Below are positions 9,906-18,403 of a stretch of DNA of 64,000 nucleotides, piece after piece. The notes under the pieces are model-generated. The model saw only the letters and a program-made list of their open reading frames with translations. It searched no databases and had not been told where the DNA came from. Made by a program: the position numbers and the translations under genes. Every line of letters starts with the position of its first letter. The first letter of the stretch is position 1. Source of the stretch: Bradyrhizobium diazoefficiens (GTDB taxonomy: Bacteria; Pseudomonadota; Alphaproteobacteria; Rhizobiales; Xanthobacteraceae); the NCBI RefSeq assembly GCF_016612535.1, contig NZ_JAENXS010000004.1, forward strand, positions 186,001 through 250,000. The letters run 5' to 3'.

Positions 9906-10781
9906 TCAACCCCGGTCCTGGACACGTTCGCCGAACACACCCTGAGGACGTACCAGCAAGAACAAGATCATGATGCCGAACGAGATCAGATCTTTGTAGG
10001 CCGACGAGACGTAGGATGCGCCGAGCACTTCGCTAAGACCGACGAACAGGCCGCCGACTATGGCCCCCGGCAAACTTCCGAAGCCGCCGATGATTGTGGC
10101 TGCGAACGCCTTGAGCGCGATGGGATCACCCATGCTGGTATCGGCGAACCACATAGGTCCGAGCATCAAGCCGGCGACGCCTGCGAGCAGTGCGGCGAGG
10201 ATCCAAGAAAGCGCAAGCAGACGATTGACCTTGAGACCCATCAAGCGAGCGGCCTTAATATCCTGCGCCACGGCGCGCATCCCGATGCCGAGCGAGGTGC
10301 GGAAGAACAAGAGCCACAGCAATGCTACCATCAAGGCTGTGACAATCACCGCGGCGACCGCGTGGGCAGAAATCGTCGCACCTGCAACTGTGAGATTCAC
10401 TCCCTCGAGCGGCGACGGGAGGCGGAAAGGCCAAGAGCCGAACGCGAGCAGTGCCGCGTTCTGCATGGTGATGCCGATCGCGACCGTGCCAATGATGATT
10501 GTCACGACCGGGCTTGCGCGCAGCGGCAGGTATAATACCGCAAAAAACAAAGCTCCGAACAGCGCCATCGCCAATAGTGCGGCGCCGTAGCCGACAGGCC
10601 ATGGCAGTTGAGCATTGAGCAGCATGGCGACGCCCGCGAAGGTGCCGAACATCACGAATTGGCCGGCAGCGAAATTCACGACACCCGTTGCGGAGTAGAC
10701 GATGACGAAGCCGATCGCGGCGAGCGCATAGACGCTACCAATTGCTAGTCCGTTGATGAGCAGCTGGATAAGATCCGTCAT
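9906..10781 (-). CDS. livH: Liv-type ABC transporter permease LivH
   Basis: Second channel subunit, 291 residues from MTDLIQLLINGLAIGSVYAL, the usual LivH N-terminus. A start seven codons earlier (MQKDQDD) is possible but not conserved. Hydrophobic segments alternate with the loops VNFAAGQFVMFG and GGFGSLPGAIVGGL, the second being the ATPase-coupling loop. About 130 bases separate it from the binding-protein gene upstream; that gap contains a strong hairpin that may set the expression ratio. Confidence 0.9.
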   Translation of the reverse strand: MTDLIQLLINGLAIGSVYALAAIGFVIVYSATGVVNFAAGQFVMFGTFAGVAMLLNAQLPWPVGYGAALLAMALFGALFFAVLYLPLRASPVVTIIIGTVAIGITMQNAALLAFGSWPFRLPSPLEGVNLTVAGATISAHAVAAVIVTALMVALLWLLFFRTSLGIGMRAVAQDIKAARLMGLKVNRLLALSWILAALLAGVAGLMLGPMWFADTSMGDPIALKAFAATIIGGFGSLPGAIVGGLFVGLSEVLGASYVSSAYKDLISFGIMILFLLVRPQGVFGERVQDRG

Positions 10782-10875
10782 ATCGTCCTGGTCTTTTTGC
10801 AAACTGGTCTGTCAGCGCACCGGCCATCACCGAAAAAAGATCCTGCGGGCCGGCTGGTTGATGGAACCAATCCGC

Positions 10876-10894
10876 GCGCGGAACCCCTCCGCGC
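10876..10894. promoter_or_regulatory. stem-loop between livK and livH
   Basis: A perfect 7-bp stem (GCGCGGA / TCCGCGC) with a five-base loop lies in the gap between the binding-protein gene and livH, a few bases after the livK stop. Hairpins at this place in binding-protein-dependent operons commonly protect the upstream message or partly stop transcription so that the binding protein is made in excess. No uridine run follows, so it is more likely a stabiliser or partial attenuator than a full terminator. Confidence 0.5.
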
Positions 10895-10909
10895 AGCGGC
10901 AGTCAGGGG

Positions 10910-12061
10910 TCAGTTCAGCTTGATGGTTTGAACCAATTCCAGCGATTTGGTCCCAGCTTTGGATTTCACGATCGCCAGATCGAATACGCCGTTACCCTTG
11001 CTATCATAGGAATAGAGATGGCCAATTCCCTGCCATCCCTTCACGGAGGCAAACCAGTCCCGCAGCGCCTTGGGATCGGCACCAACCTTGCGCAGACCCT
11101 CTGCGGCCAGCATCGCGCCATCGTAATAGGCGAGCCCATAGGGGTCCGGATCGGTGCCGAACTTCGCCTTGAAGCGTTCGACGAAATCCTGCATGCGCCC
11201 ACCGACCGATGGATCGATCAAGGTGTCGACAACGCCCCAGACGCCATCGAGGTCGGCCGCCGACAGGAGTTGTAGTGCTGCTGGCACCAATGCCGCCGAA
11301 GATGTCACCAGCGGCATCTTGAGACCGAGCACCTTCGCCTGACGCAGCACCAGCGCACCGTCCTGCGGGTAGTTGAAGATCAGAAGGACATCGATGCCCT
11401 TACTACGCAGACCGAGAAGTTGCGCCGAAAAGTCCTTGTCGTTCTGACCATAGGCCCCCGTGCCGACCACGGGCACGCCGGCGGCCTCAAAACGCTGGGC
11501 CGCAGTCTGGGCGCCGCCTTGTCCGAAATCGTTTTGGATGTAGAGAATGCCGGGCTTTTTGGCCTTCAGCACATTGAGCGCGCACTGCACCATGCCTTCG
11601 GCTGACACGCTGTCGGCCGGCCGCACGCGGAACATCCATTCGTTGCCACCTTCGGCCACGACATCTGCGCCGCCAGCATAGAAGGCCGGCACTTGGACTT
11701 TCTTGAGCTCCGGCGACACCGCCAAATTCTGTGTCGAATAGCTCGACAGGAAGAACAGCGACGGCTTGGTTTCTTGTGCGAGCTTGACGAACGCATTTAC
11801 CGCCGTGCTGTTGGAGGCCTGCGTATCCTCGAAGACGATCTTGAGGCTGCGCCCGTTGATGCCGCCGGCCTTGTTGATGTCCTCTTCGGCCATGAGCAGT
11901 GAGTTGTGATACTGCTTGCCGGTGAGCGACAAGGGTCCGGTCATTGGCACGGTGGCACCAACTAGAACCGGGCTTCCCTGATCGGCGCGCGCGGCTCCCA
12001 CCCACGGCATTGCGGTCGCCGCGAGCAACGTTTTCAAAAACTCCTGCCTGGTCATTTTCAT
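10910..12061 (-). CDS. livK: Liv-type ABC transporter substrate-binding protein
   Basis: Periplasmic binding protein of the Peripla_BP_6 family, 383 residues from MKMTRQEFLKTLLAATAM, with a hydrophobic export signal ending near ARADQ. The mature protein opens PVLVGATVPMTGPLSLTG, the standard LivK-like first strand, followed by the AGGINGRSLKIVFEDTQ segment. A start two codons later (MTRQEF) is equally possible. It is the first gene of the liv-aminotransferase-hyuBA operon and is divergent from the iclR-type gene. The ligand is presumably the amide or amino acid handled by the downstream enzymes. Confidence 0.88.
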   Translation of the reverse strand: MKMTRQEFLKTLLAATAMPWVGAARADQGSPVLVGATVPMTGPLSLTGKQYHNSLLMAEEDINKAGGINGRSLKIVFEDTQASNSTAVNAFVKLAQETKPSLFFLSSYSTQNLAVSPELKKVQVPAFYAGGADVVAEGGNEWMFRVRPADSVSAEGMVQCALNVLKAKKPGILYIQNDFGQGGAQTAAQRFEAAGVPVVGTGAYGQNDKDFSAQLLGLRSKGIDVLLIFNYPQDGALVLRQAKVLGLKMPLVTSSAALVPAALQLLSAADLDGVWGVVDTLIDPSVGGRMQDFVERFKAKFGTDPDPYGLAYYDGAMLAAEGLRKVGADPKALRDWFASVKGWQGIGHLYSYDSKGNGVFDLAIVKSKAGTKSLELVQTIKLN

Positions 12062-12135
12062 GATTTGCCTCGTGACGCTTCCCCGTGGGTGCAGCACCGC
12101 GAAGGCTGCTTCCCACCAAATCGCTATTGACATTC

Positions 12136-12152
12136 GTTCCGATTTCCGGAAC
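12136..12152. promoter_or_regulatory. palindromic operator candidate for the IclR regulator
   Basis: A perfect inverted repeat, GTTCCG-N5-CGGAAC, lies in the roughly 190-base gap between the divergent livK and iclR-type genes, with a further ATTCCGG half-site a few bases downstream. IclR regulators usually bind short palindromes between divergent promoters, so this is the best candidate for controlling both the catabolic operon and the regulator itself. No footprint or consensus search was possible. Confidence 0.55.
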
Positions 12153-12251
12153 TATATTCCGGTATTGCGTAACGCTAATCTGGTCTGGCTCGCCGAGTCA
12201 AGCGGGCTGGAGCGGACATGGATAAAGTTTCCGGCTGAAAGGCACCCCTTA

Positions 12252-13055
12252 ATGGCAACCGATGAGACCGCGGGTCCTCTTGACCGCTACATGCAGGTGC
12301 TCGAACTGGTCGCGACGTTTCCCGGGGCGCTGACGCTGGCAGACGTGTCTTCGCTGCTCGATCTGCCGAAGACATCTGCACACCGGCTGTTGAAGGGCCT
12401 AGTGCGCGCTGGGCTTGCCAAGGACAATGTCGGCGGGCGCGCGTATCAGCTGGGCGACCGCCTGTTGCGGCTCTTGCACGCAACTGCGGACGATGGATGG
12501 ATTGCCGCCCTTGCTCGCGGACATCTGCAGCAACTGACCGACACGACGTCTGAGACCTGCTACCTCACGCGCCTGATCGGCGCGCGTGTTGTCGTGGCGA
12601 TCTCAGTTTCGCCGGATGTACGCTGGCGAAGCTATGTGCAGCCCGGGATCGAGATGCCGGTGCATGCAGCGGCAACGGCCAAGGCAATCATAGCCTATCA
12701 AAACAAAGCCGTATTGGACGACGCGATGTCGGGCGAGCTTCCTCTGCTCACAGCGAACACACGAAATGACCGTGCATGGGTCGAACAGGAGCTCGCAGCC
12801 GTCAGGACTCGAGGCCATGCTACGTGCATCGGAGAGATCGACGAAGGATTGGCCGCCATTGCGGTGCCAGTTTTTCTATCCGATCGGCGCGTTTTTTATG
12901 CTCTCGGAATGACCGGGCCTCTACAGCGGATCATGAACGAACAACTACCGGAACGTTTGGCCGCACTACGCAATGGGGCCGAAACATTGGGGCGATCGCT
13001 CTCAATCGGCGAGAAACTGAAATCAAAGGACGCGTCGCAGGCCCAGCAAACGTGA
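12252..13055 (+). CDS. IclR family transcriptional regulator
   Basis: 267-residue regulator. The N-terminal winged helix-turn-helix spans about residues 15-60 (ALTLADVSSLLDLPKTSAHR, then LLKGLVRAGL), and the C-terminal effector domain binds a small ligand (THSE-like region with CYLTRLIGARVVVAI, VHAAATAKAI, and the GHATCIGEIDEGLAAIAVPV loop). The frame extends upstream to 12060, but that part overlaps the operator region and is not family-like; MATDETAGPLDRY at 12252 is the natural start. Transcribed divergently from livK, it most likely controls the transporter-hyu operon in response to its substrate. Confidence 0.88.
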   Translation: MATDETAGPLDRYMQVLELVATFPGALTLADVSSLLDLPKTSAHRLLKGLVRAGLAKDNVGGRAYQLGDRLLRLLHATADDGWIAALARGHLQQLTDTTSETCYLTRLIGARVVVAISVSPDVRWRSYVQPGIEMPVHAAATAKAIIAYQNKAVLDDAMSGELPLLTANTRNDRAWVEQELAAVRTRGHATCIGEIDEGLAAIAVPVFLSDRRVFYALGMTGPLQRIMNEQLPERLAALRNGAETLGRSLSIGEKLKSKDASQAQQT

Positions 13056-13349
13056 GCGCGCCCGCGTCCCGCTCGCAATCATTTGGCTACAAGCGCAGCG
13101 TCTTGCGGGCAATCACCTGACTGAGCACGCGCCAGGCTGTTCCAGGGCTGCGGCGGACTTCGGAGGAGACGTCAGGAGGTATAACAACCCCTACTTGTGG
13201 GACCCGGTCAAATATGGCCCTCTATGGATTGGCGATGCTCTCACCCGTGTGCTCTTCATCGGGCCGTTATCAGAAATGAGATGAATGTGAATGCTGATCG
13301 AAAAATGATCTCATCCGCGATGGTCCCACATTTCAAAATGGAGAATGAG
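13056..13349. other. no gene seen
   Basis: Stretch between the iclR-type gene and a small broken frame. No credible open frame, repeat or hairpin was found. Confidence 0.4.
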
Positions 13350-13552
13350 ATGTCCGAAAAGTGCAACACCGTTCGGACAACCCACGGTGCGCCGATTGAA
13401 AACGTCGACAGGGATTTTTGGGTCTGCTGGATCGATGCACTCGCACGGACGACACGAGGATGGCGCCAATCATTTTCGGTGAGGTCCGCCGGTTCGAGCA
13501 GATCCTCGCGTCGATGGAAGAGATCGAACGCGCGGTGAACAGGACAGGCTAG
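13350..13552 (+). pseudogene. small hypothetical split across two frames
   Basis: The first frame begins MSEKCNTVRTTHGAP (13350), continues through DFWVCWIDALARTTRG and then turns arginine/serine rich. At that point a second frame opens at 13460 (MAPIIFGEVRRFEQILASM, ending ERAVNRTG at 13552). Joined by a -1 shift the two read as one plausible, acidic, helical small protein of about 67 residues. Either this is a frameshift mutation or the second frame is translated by coupling. It lies 42 bases upstream of the 366-aa orphan gene and may belong to the same transcript. No family recognised. Confidence 0.35.
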
Positions 13553-13594
13553 CAAACGAGCAAAATTCGACAACCTTCAAGGATAGGATCAATC

Positions 13595-14695
13595 ATGGAT
13601 GAGGCTTCGGAAAATATCCCAGTGCGTCTGCCCGATCCCGCCACGATCGAGACGGTTCTCACACGTCTTCCGACCGGAGCTGACGAAGCGGCGCTGGCGG
13701 CCGCGCTGACAGAGGCGTTTCCCGGATTTCCGTTTTCTACGGCGAACATCGGCGACCAATATTGGCGCGACACGCGCTCGGTGCTCGCCGCCGACGGCAC
13801 ACGGATCGCAGAATACCGGCCGTGGATGGAGGCGGAGCTTGCCAAGGACAACGACGACATTGGTGCACTCTGGACGCGATTGCGCGAGAGCGATCTTCAG
13901 ATTTCGGAATGGCATGGCAACAGCGTCTACGCTTTCGCGCCGACTGGACCCGGCGCGGCCGGCTATGTGCAAATCCGTCTCGGCCGGGAAGTTGAATGGT
14001 GCGCCGGACCGATCGTCAACCCGACATATCGTCCTTGGGGCAAGGTCGAATTGTTCGATCCGTCATGGATCACCCACGAAGAGATGTCCGACGACAAGGT
14101 CATCGCAGGTCCACTCTATCGGCTGCTTGGGAGCGTGGGCAACAGTGTCGTCCATGTCCGCAGTTTCCTGACGCGGCGCGCCCGCCTCGAGCGCGACAAG
14201 CGCGAGGCGCAGCGGCCGGAGATGGAACGCCGTGTGGTGCGGGAAGTGACACGGGAGGGCACGACCGAGACCCCGTTTCTTGAATTGGAGCCTGACTGGT
14301 TCGAGTTCGTGCCCCGAGAGAATCGCTTCTTCCAGGATTGGGAAGAATCAAGTGCTTCGGCCGAGCGGGTCTACGCGCACTGGGCGCTCGACATTTACGA
14401 CTACGACAACAAAGGCACACGCGAGATCGGATTCGTGCCGCGCCCACTGCAACTGCCGGAAGACCGGCTCATCGCTGGCGACGCTTCGGTTCATATCCTG
14501 ATGGATCGCGTCGAAGCCATCGACCGTCGGATCGGCGTCCCATTCGGTTGGTTCTTTTTGATGACCCATGGTAATCGGGTTGAGCCAGAGGTTGGTCAAG
14601 CAATCGCCAAGGGTCTGCGTGACCAGCGCGTGGTCTTACCCGATCGGGATGCGCGCGTGCTGCTGCGCTGGGCCGAACGGTCTTACGGGTTCTGA
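13595..14695 (+). CDS. uncharacterised 366-residue protein
   Basis: A long, clean, charged frame with a ribosome-binding site (AAGGATAGGA) before the start. I do not recognise a family. No signal peptide or membrane segment is visible; the protein is soluble, rich in Trp, Arg, Glu and Asp. A basic/acidic helical stretch (RRARLERDKREAQRPEMERR, around residues 190-209) looks like a coiled coil between an N-terminal half containing EWCAGPIVNPTYRPWGKVE and a C-terminal half containing GVPFGWFFLMTHGNRV. Neighbours (a broken small gene upstream, an IS element downstream) give no functional clue. Confidence 0.7.
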   Translation: MDEASENIPVRLPDPATIETVLTRLPTGADEAALAAALTEAFPGFPFSTANIGDQYWRDTRSVLAADGTRIAEYRPWMEAELAKDNDDIGALWTRLRESDLQISEWHGNSVYAFAPTGPGAAGYVQIRLGREVEWCAGPIVNPTYRPWGKVELFDPSWITHEEMSDDKVIAGPLYRLLGSVGNSVVHVRSFLTRRARLERDKREAQRPEMERRVVREVTREGTTETPFLELEPDWFEFVPRENRFFQDWEESSASAERVYAHWALDIYDYDNKGTREIGFVPRPLQLPEDRLIAGDASVHILMDRVEAIDRRIGVPFGWFFLMTHGNRVEPEVGQAIAKGLRDQRVVLPDRDARVLLRWAERSYGF

Positions 14696-14885
14696 TGAGG
14701 ACTTTGGTGATGGCAAACCCTGGTAGAGATCGGTCTCGTCGCGCTCCAAGGCTTTTCGCCTCACCGGCGAGTATCGGTGGGCCGAAACCCTTAGCGTAGC
14801 GCTTCCGCCCGCTCCCGCAAGAGACGCGCGGAATGGCCAGGTAACGGCACTGCGACCATGATGCTGTCTCCCGCTTGCCCAGGAG

Positions 14886-14911
14886 CCCTAGCCCGAGTTC
14901 GCGGATTCGCG
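14886..14911 (+). repeat. left terminal inverted repeat of the IS element
   Basis: Pairs with the reverse complement of 16890-16915 with three mismatches. Found by reading both flanks of the transposase gene. Confidence 0.7.
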
Positions 14912-15056
14912 TTTGAAAACGCTGATTTCGAGATTTTTTGGACTGCTAAGTCGTTGATTTGCAACGATCGAGGTCTTCGATTGTAGCCAAGAACGGCTGT
15001 AGTGAAGACCTACCGGATTCCCAAGCGCGGCATGGTGCGGATAGATTCGCCGCGTC

Positions 15057-16853
15057 ATGTTTCTCCGACGCACCGAGCGAAAGAAGAACGGCAAGACGCA
15101 CCACTACTGGAGCGTGGTGGAGAACAAGCGTCTCGATGACGGCCGCGTGGTGCAGCGGCATGTGCTGTATCTCGGCGAGATCAACTCTTCGCAGGCCGCG
15201 AGCTGGCGCAAGGCGATCGAAGTATTCGACGAGGACGCTGGCCGGGCTCGGACATTGGCGCTGTTCCCGGAGGATCGATGCAAGGTGGTCGCGGGCGATG
15301 CGTCCGTCGTTCAGCTTCGCCTATCCGAGATGCGGCTTCACCGTCCGCGGCAATGGGGCGCCTGTTGGTTGGCCGGACAGCTGTGGCAGGAGCTTCAGCT
15401 CGATCGGTTCTGGGCCGATCGGCTGCCGCCGAGCAGGAAACGAACACGCTGGGATCAAATCCTGCAGGTGCTGGCGACCTATCGTCTGATCGCGCCGGGG
15501 AGCGAGTGGCGGCTGCATCGGCAATGGTTCGGTCTCAGTGCGATGGCCGATCTGTTGGGAGCGGACTTCGGCCTAGCGGAAGAACACAAGCTCTACGCCT
15601 GCCACGATCTGCTGCTTGAGCACAAGGAGGCGCTGTTCTCGCATCTGGTCGGGCGCTGGCGCGATCTGTTCAACGCCGACTTCGACGTGCTGCTGTACGA
15701 TCTGACCAGCACCTACTTCGAGGTCAACGCCGCTGACCTGCCGGAGGGAAGCAAGCGTCGCCACGGCTACAGCCGCGACAAGCGGCCGGACTGCCCGCAA
15801 GTGGTGATCGCGCTGGTGGTGACGCCCGACGGCTTGCCGCTGGCCTACGAGGTGCTGCCCGGCAACACCGCCGACAGCAAGACGCTGCGGATGTTCCTGG
15901 GCAAGATCGAGCAGCAATACGGCAAGGCGCGCCGGGTCTGGGTGATGGATCGCGGCGTGCCGACCGAGGCCGTGCTGGCCGAGATGCGCAACAGCGATCC
16001 GCCGGTGCAGTATCTGGTCGGAACGCCGAAGGGCCGCCTGAACCGCCTGGAGAAGCACCTCGTGGACAAGCCCTGGCAGAATGCGCGCGAGGGCGTGAAG
16101 GTCAAGCTTCTGGCCGAGGACGGCGAGCTCTATGTCTTCGCGCAGAGCCATGATCGCGTCACTAAGGAACGCGCCATGCGCCGGCGGCAATTGAAGTGGC
16201 TCTGGAAGCGGCTCCGGCAAATCGCCGTCATGGAAATCTCGCGCGAAGAACTGCTGATGAAGCTCGGCGGCGCTCGGTCCAGGGCACCGGCGGCCTGGCG
16301 CCTTGTCGACATCGAAATTGACAAGCAGCGCCCGAGCTTCACCTTCGCGCTCAATCGCAGCAAGCTGCGCAGAACGCGCCGGCGCGAGGGGCGCTATCTG
16401 TTGCGGACCAATCTCACCGATAACGATCCCGCCCAGCTATGGCAATACTACACGCAACTCGTCGCTGTCGAAGAGGCGTTCCGCAATCTCAAAGGCGACC
16501 TCGCCATCCGTCCGGTCTTCCATCAGGACGAGAAGCGGATCGAGGCCGACATCTTCGTCGCCTTCCTAGCTTACTGCATGCAGATCACGCTCACGCGTCG
16601 CCTTCATGCTTTGGCACCCGGACTGACCGCGCGCAGCGCGCTCGAAAAGTTCGCCGCCGTCCAGATGATCGACGTCCATCTGCCGACCACCGACGGGCGC
16701 GAGATTTTGCTCACTCGCTACACGCACCCCGAACCCGAACTTCAGCTCTTGATCGACCGGCTCAAGCTGCGCCTGCCACCGCAGCCGCCGCCAAGGATCA
16801 CCAAGGCCGACATCAACCAAACCAGCCGCCGTAGTGAAGACCTTTTGACCTAA
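15057..16853 (+). CDS. tnp: IS1634 family (DDE) transposase
   Basis: 598 residues, the normal size for IS1634-family transposases. The N-terminus (MFLRRTERKKNGKTHHYWSV) and the DVLLYDLTSTYFE segment, which holds the first catalytic aspartate, are typical. VWVMDRGVPTEAVLAEM carries the second aspartate, and the YTQLVAVEEAFRNLKGDLAI region carries the catalytic glutamate of the DDE triad. The gene appears intact, so the element may still be active. Confidence 0.9.
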   Translation: MFLRRTERKKNGKTHHYWSVVENKRLDDGRVVQRHVLYLGEINSSQAASWRKAIEVFDEDAGRARTLALFPEDRCKVVAGDASVVQLRLSEMRLHRPRQWGACWLAGQLWQELQLDRFWADRLPPSRKRTRWDQILQVLATYRLIAPGSEWRLHRQWFGLSAMADLLGADFGLAEEHKLYACHDLLLEHKEALFSHLVGRWRDLFNADFDVLLYDLTSTYFEVNAADLPEGSKRRHGYSRDKRPDCPQVVIALVVTPDGLPLAYEVLPGNTADSKTLRMFLGKIEQQYGKARRVWVMDRGVPTEAVLAEMRNSDPPVQYLVGTPKGRLNRLEKHLVDKPWQNAREGVKVKLLAEDGELYVFAQSHDRVTKERAMRRRQLKWLWKRLRQIAVMEISREELLMKLGGARSRAPAAWRLVDIEIDKQRPSFTFALNRSKLRRTRRREGRYLLRTNLTDNDPAQLWQYYTQLVAVEEAFRNLKGDLAIRPVFHQDEKRIEADIFVAFLAYCMQITLTRRLHALAPGLTARSALEKFAAVQMIDVHLPTTDGREILLTRYTHPEPELQLLIDRLKLRLPPQPPPRITKADINQTSRRSEDLLT

Positions 16854-16889
16854 GTCATTGATTTACAACGAGCGGGTCCCTCCAAATCC

Positions 16890-16915
16890 CGCCAATCCGC
16901 GAAGACGGGCTAGGG
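16890..16915 (-). repeat. right terminal inverted repeat of the IS element
   Basis: Mate of 14886-14911; see the IS entry. Confidence 0.7.
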
Positions 16916-17128
16916 TCTGTACCTGAACAACGCGACGTGATTCCCTTGCCACCGGCCACTGTCGTCCGGCGCGAAGAAGCCCGGCGTGGTGCCGACACCG
17001 ACCTTGATGAGGCCTCTCGATTTGATCCTCTCAAGCGTTGGACCGGCGGATGCGGCCGTCGACATAAGACCGACTGCACCGACCAGCGCCGCAACCATCC
17101 ATTTGGACCAGGGGGTAAGAGCATTCAT
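16910..17128 (-). pseudogene. 5' fragment of an amino acid ABC transporter binding protein gene
   Basis: Starts with a clear signal peptide (MNALTPWSKWMVAALVGAVG, ending ASAGP) followed by TLERIKSRGLIKVGVGTTPG, the standard opening of SBP_bac_3 polar amino acid binding proteins (about 270-340 residues in full). After about 70 codons it reaches the right end of the IS element at 16915 and stops. The remainder of the gene is not found on the other side of the IS, so it was lost by insertion plus deletion. Confidence 0.75.
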
Positions 17129-17737
17129 TCGAAATCTCGTGATGATCGCGTGGAAAACAGCGCTTTAACCGAATCCCCATCGCACCCCGCTTCGGAGCAA
17201 CAAGGACCGCAGTCTTCACACCATCCCTTTCATCGGATGACAGCTACCTGAGTCAAGCTTATCTGTTGATCGACCGGAACGTCAGCTGCGCTCGGACCTC
17301 GGGCGCCCATGTCTATTGACCATGAGCCACTTAGTGAAAGGCACAACCGCCAACGTGTCGCCCCGTGCTCATTGTTGCAGTCCCACTCCCCAATTGACTC
17401 TCTGATAGGCGGTGTTGATGGTCAATAAAATAGCTATCTCTTCTTCGCACCTCTCGCAGATCGAGCGTTCTATTGTCAGCGTTTCGGCAGATAAACGGAC
17501 GCAGCCCATTGAACGGGCGGCTGGGCAGATGGACGGGAGGGGAAGCGAATCAAATCGCGATCCGAGGCCCAAGCGCCGATGAGATACGAAAACGTTTGCA
17601 ACCCCGCAGCCTCGAAAAGGGACAGCTCCTTGGCCAGTGTTATGCGAGACGCAGTCAACCTGGTCGTGCGGCACCGGAACTAACAACAGACCAGCCAGTT
17701 GCAGGCACGGCTATTTGTCTTTAAACGAGAGAGGGTA
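17129..17737. other. no confident gene
   Basis: About 600 bases upstream of a small plus-strand gene. A minus-strand frame ending at 17369 has a protein-like tail (IERSICERCEEEIAILLTIN) but no family or start that I can defend. Confidence 0.35.
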
Positions 17738-17911
17738 ATGACGCCGACTGTTGGAGAACTCCTCGCGCGAAAGCAGCGGCTATTGGAGCGGCTGCAAGAG
17801 GAACCCAGTTTGCTTGAGCAAGATGAAATCGCGCGCGTACTCGTAAGGATAAACGCCACATTAAATTGGCTCGACGAGACGCCAATCGGGACGAGGCCAA
17901 AGCGGCGTTAG
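17738..17911 (+). CDS. small hypothetical protein, 57 residues
   Basis: MTPTVGELLARKQRLLERLQ opens a short amphipathic, probably coiled-coil protein ending in TRPKRR. The start at 17738 is preceded by a purine-rich ribosome-binding site (GAGAGAGGGTA); a longer frame from 17699 lacks one. I recall near-identical short proteins in Bradyrhizobium genomes, all of unknown function. The stretch after it (17912-18403) shows no gene. Confidence 0.6.
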   Translation: MTPTVGELLARKQRLLERLQEEPSLLEQDEIARVLVRINATLNWLDETPIGTRPKRR

Positions 17912-18403
17912 GCGAGGATGAAATGCCACGCATATCCGAGCAGCTTCGGTGCATCTTTTGGTGCCCTGACTTTCAGGTGCGTTTTGGGTTGGATTGTCGA
18001 ACTGGCCCGGTGCGGGATGTTGGTACGGCGCTGAACCGCTTGGTGGGCAGCGCTATATGCACAGCACGCACGTACTCTGCCCGCATCCTCGGGACCATTG
18101 TGATCAGATCAGTCGCATATCCCTTTACGGCCAACGGCTAGCCATCGTCTTCAAGCCTTGGCTGCGTGTCTGACGGTGGATCAGTCCTGATTCCTGGTGA
18201 TAGCGGTCGACGTAGACATTAGGACGTCCATGGCTGCTTCTTGCATGGATGTGGCGGGCTTTGGTGTGAATGCGGTAGCGGTCGCAATCGGATCAAGTGT
18301 CGCACGATTGCGGATCGAGGACGAACCTGCTGGAAACTCGGGCGTCTGTCATTTTGAACCGCTTGCGGCTTTCTGGTAACTCTCGGCACGCTCGGTCATC
18401 TGA

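Larger units (their letters stand above)
14886..16915 (+). mobile_element. IS1634-type insertion sequence, complete
   Basis: About 2.03 kb bounded by 26-bp terminal inverted repeats (14886-14911 and 16890-16915; 23 of 26 positions agree; each begins CCCTAGCCCG). Inside each end there is a second shared block, a TCGTTG...CAACGA palindrome (14951-14967; diverged copy near 16857-16873), and a third, AGGTCTTC. A single 598-residue transposase gene fills the element. Flanking bases do not show an obvious target duplication, so either the site has changed since insertion or the true ends are a base or two away. The right end abuts a truncated amino-acid-binding protein gene. Confidence 0.75.

Noticed and set aside
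17250..17280. Possible tts box (GTCAAGCTTATC)
   Set aside because: Lacks the central CGAAAGC part of the consensus, and no type III secretion gene follows.
17705..17720. Possible sigma-54 promoter (GGCACGGCTATTTGT) before the small gene at 17738
   Set aside because: The invariant GC at -12 is missing; the spacing is right but the match is too weak.
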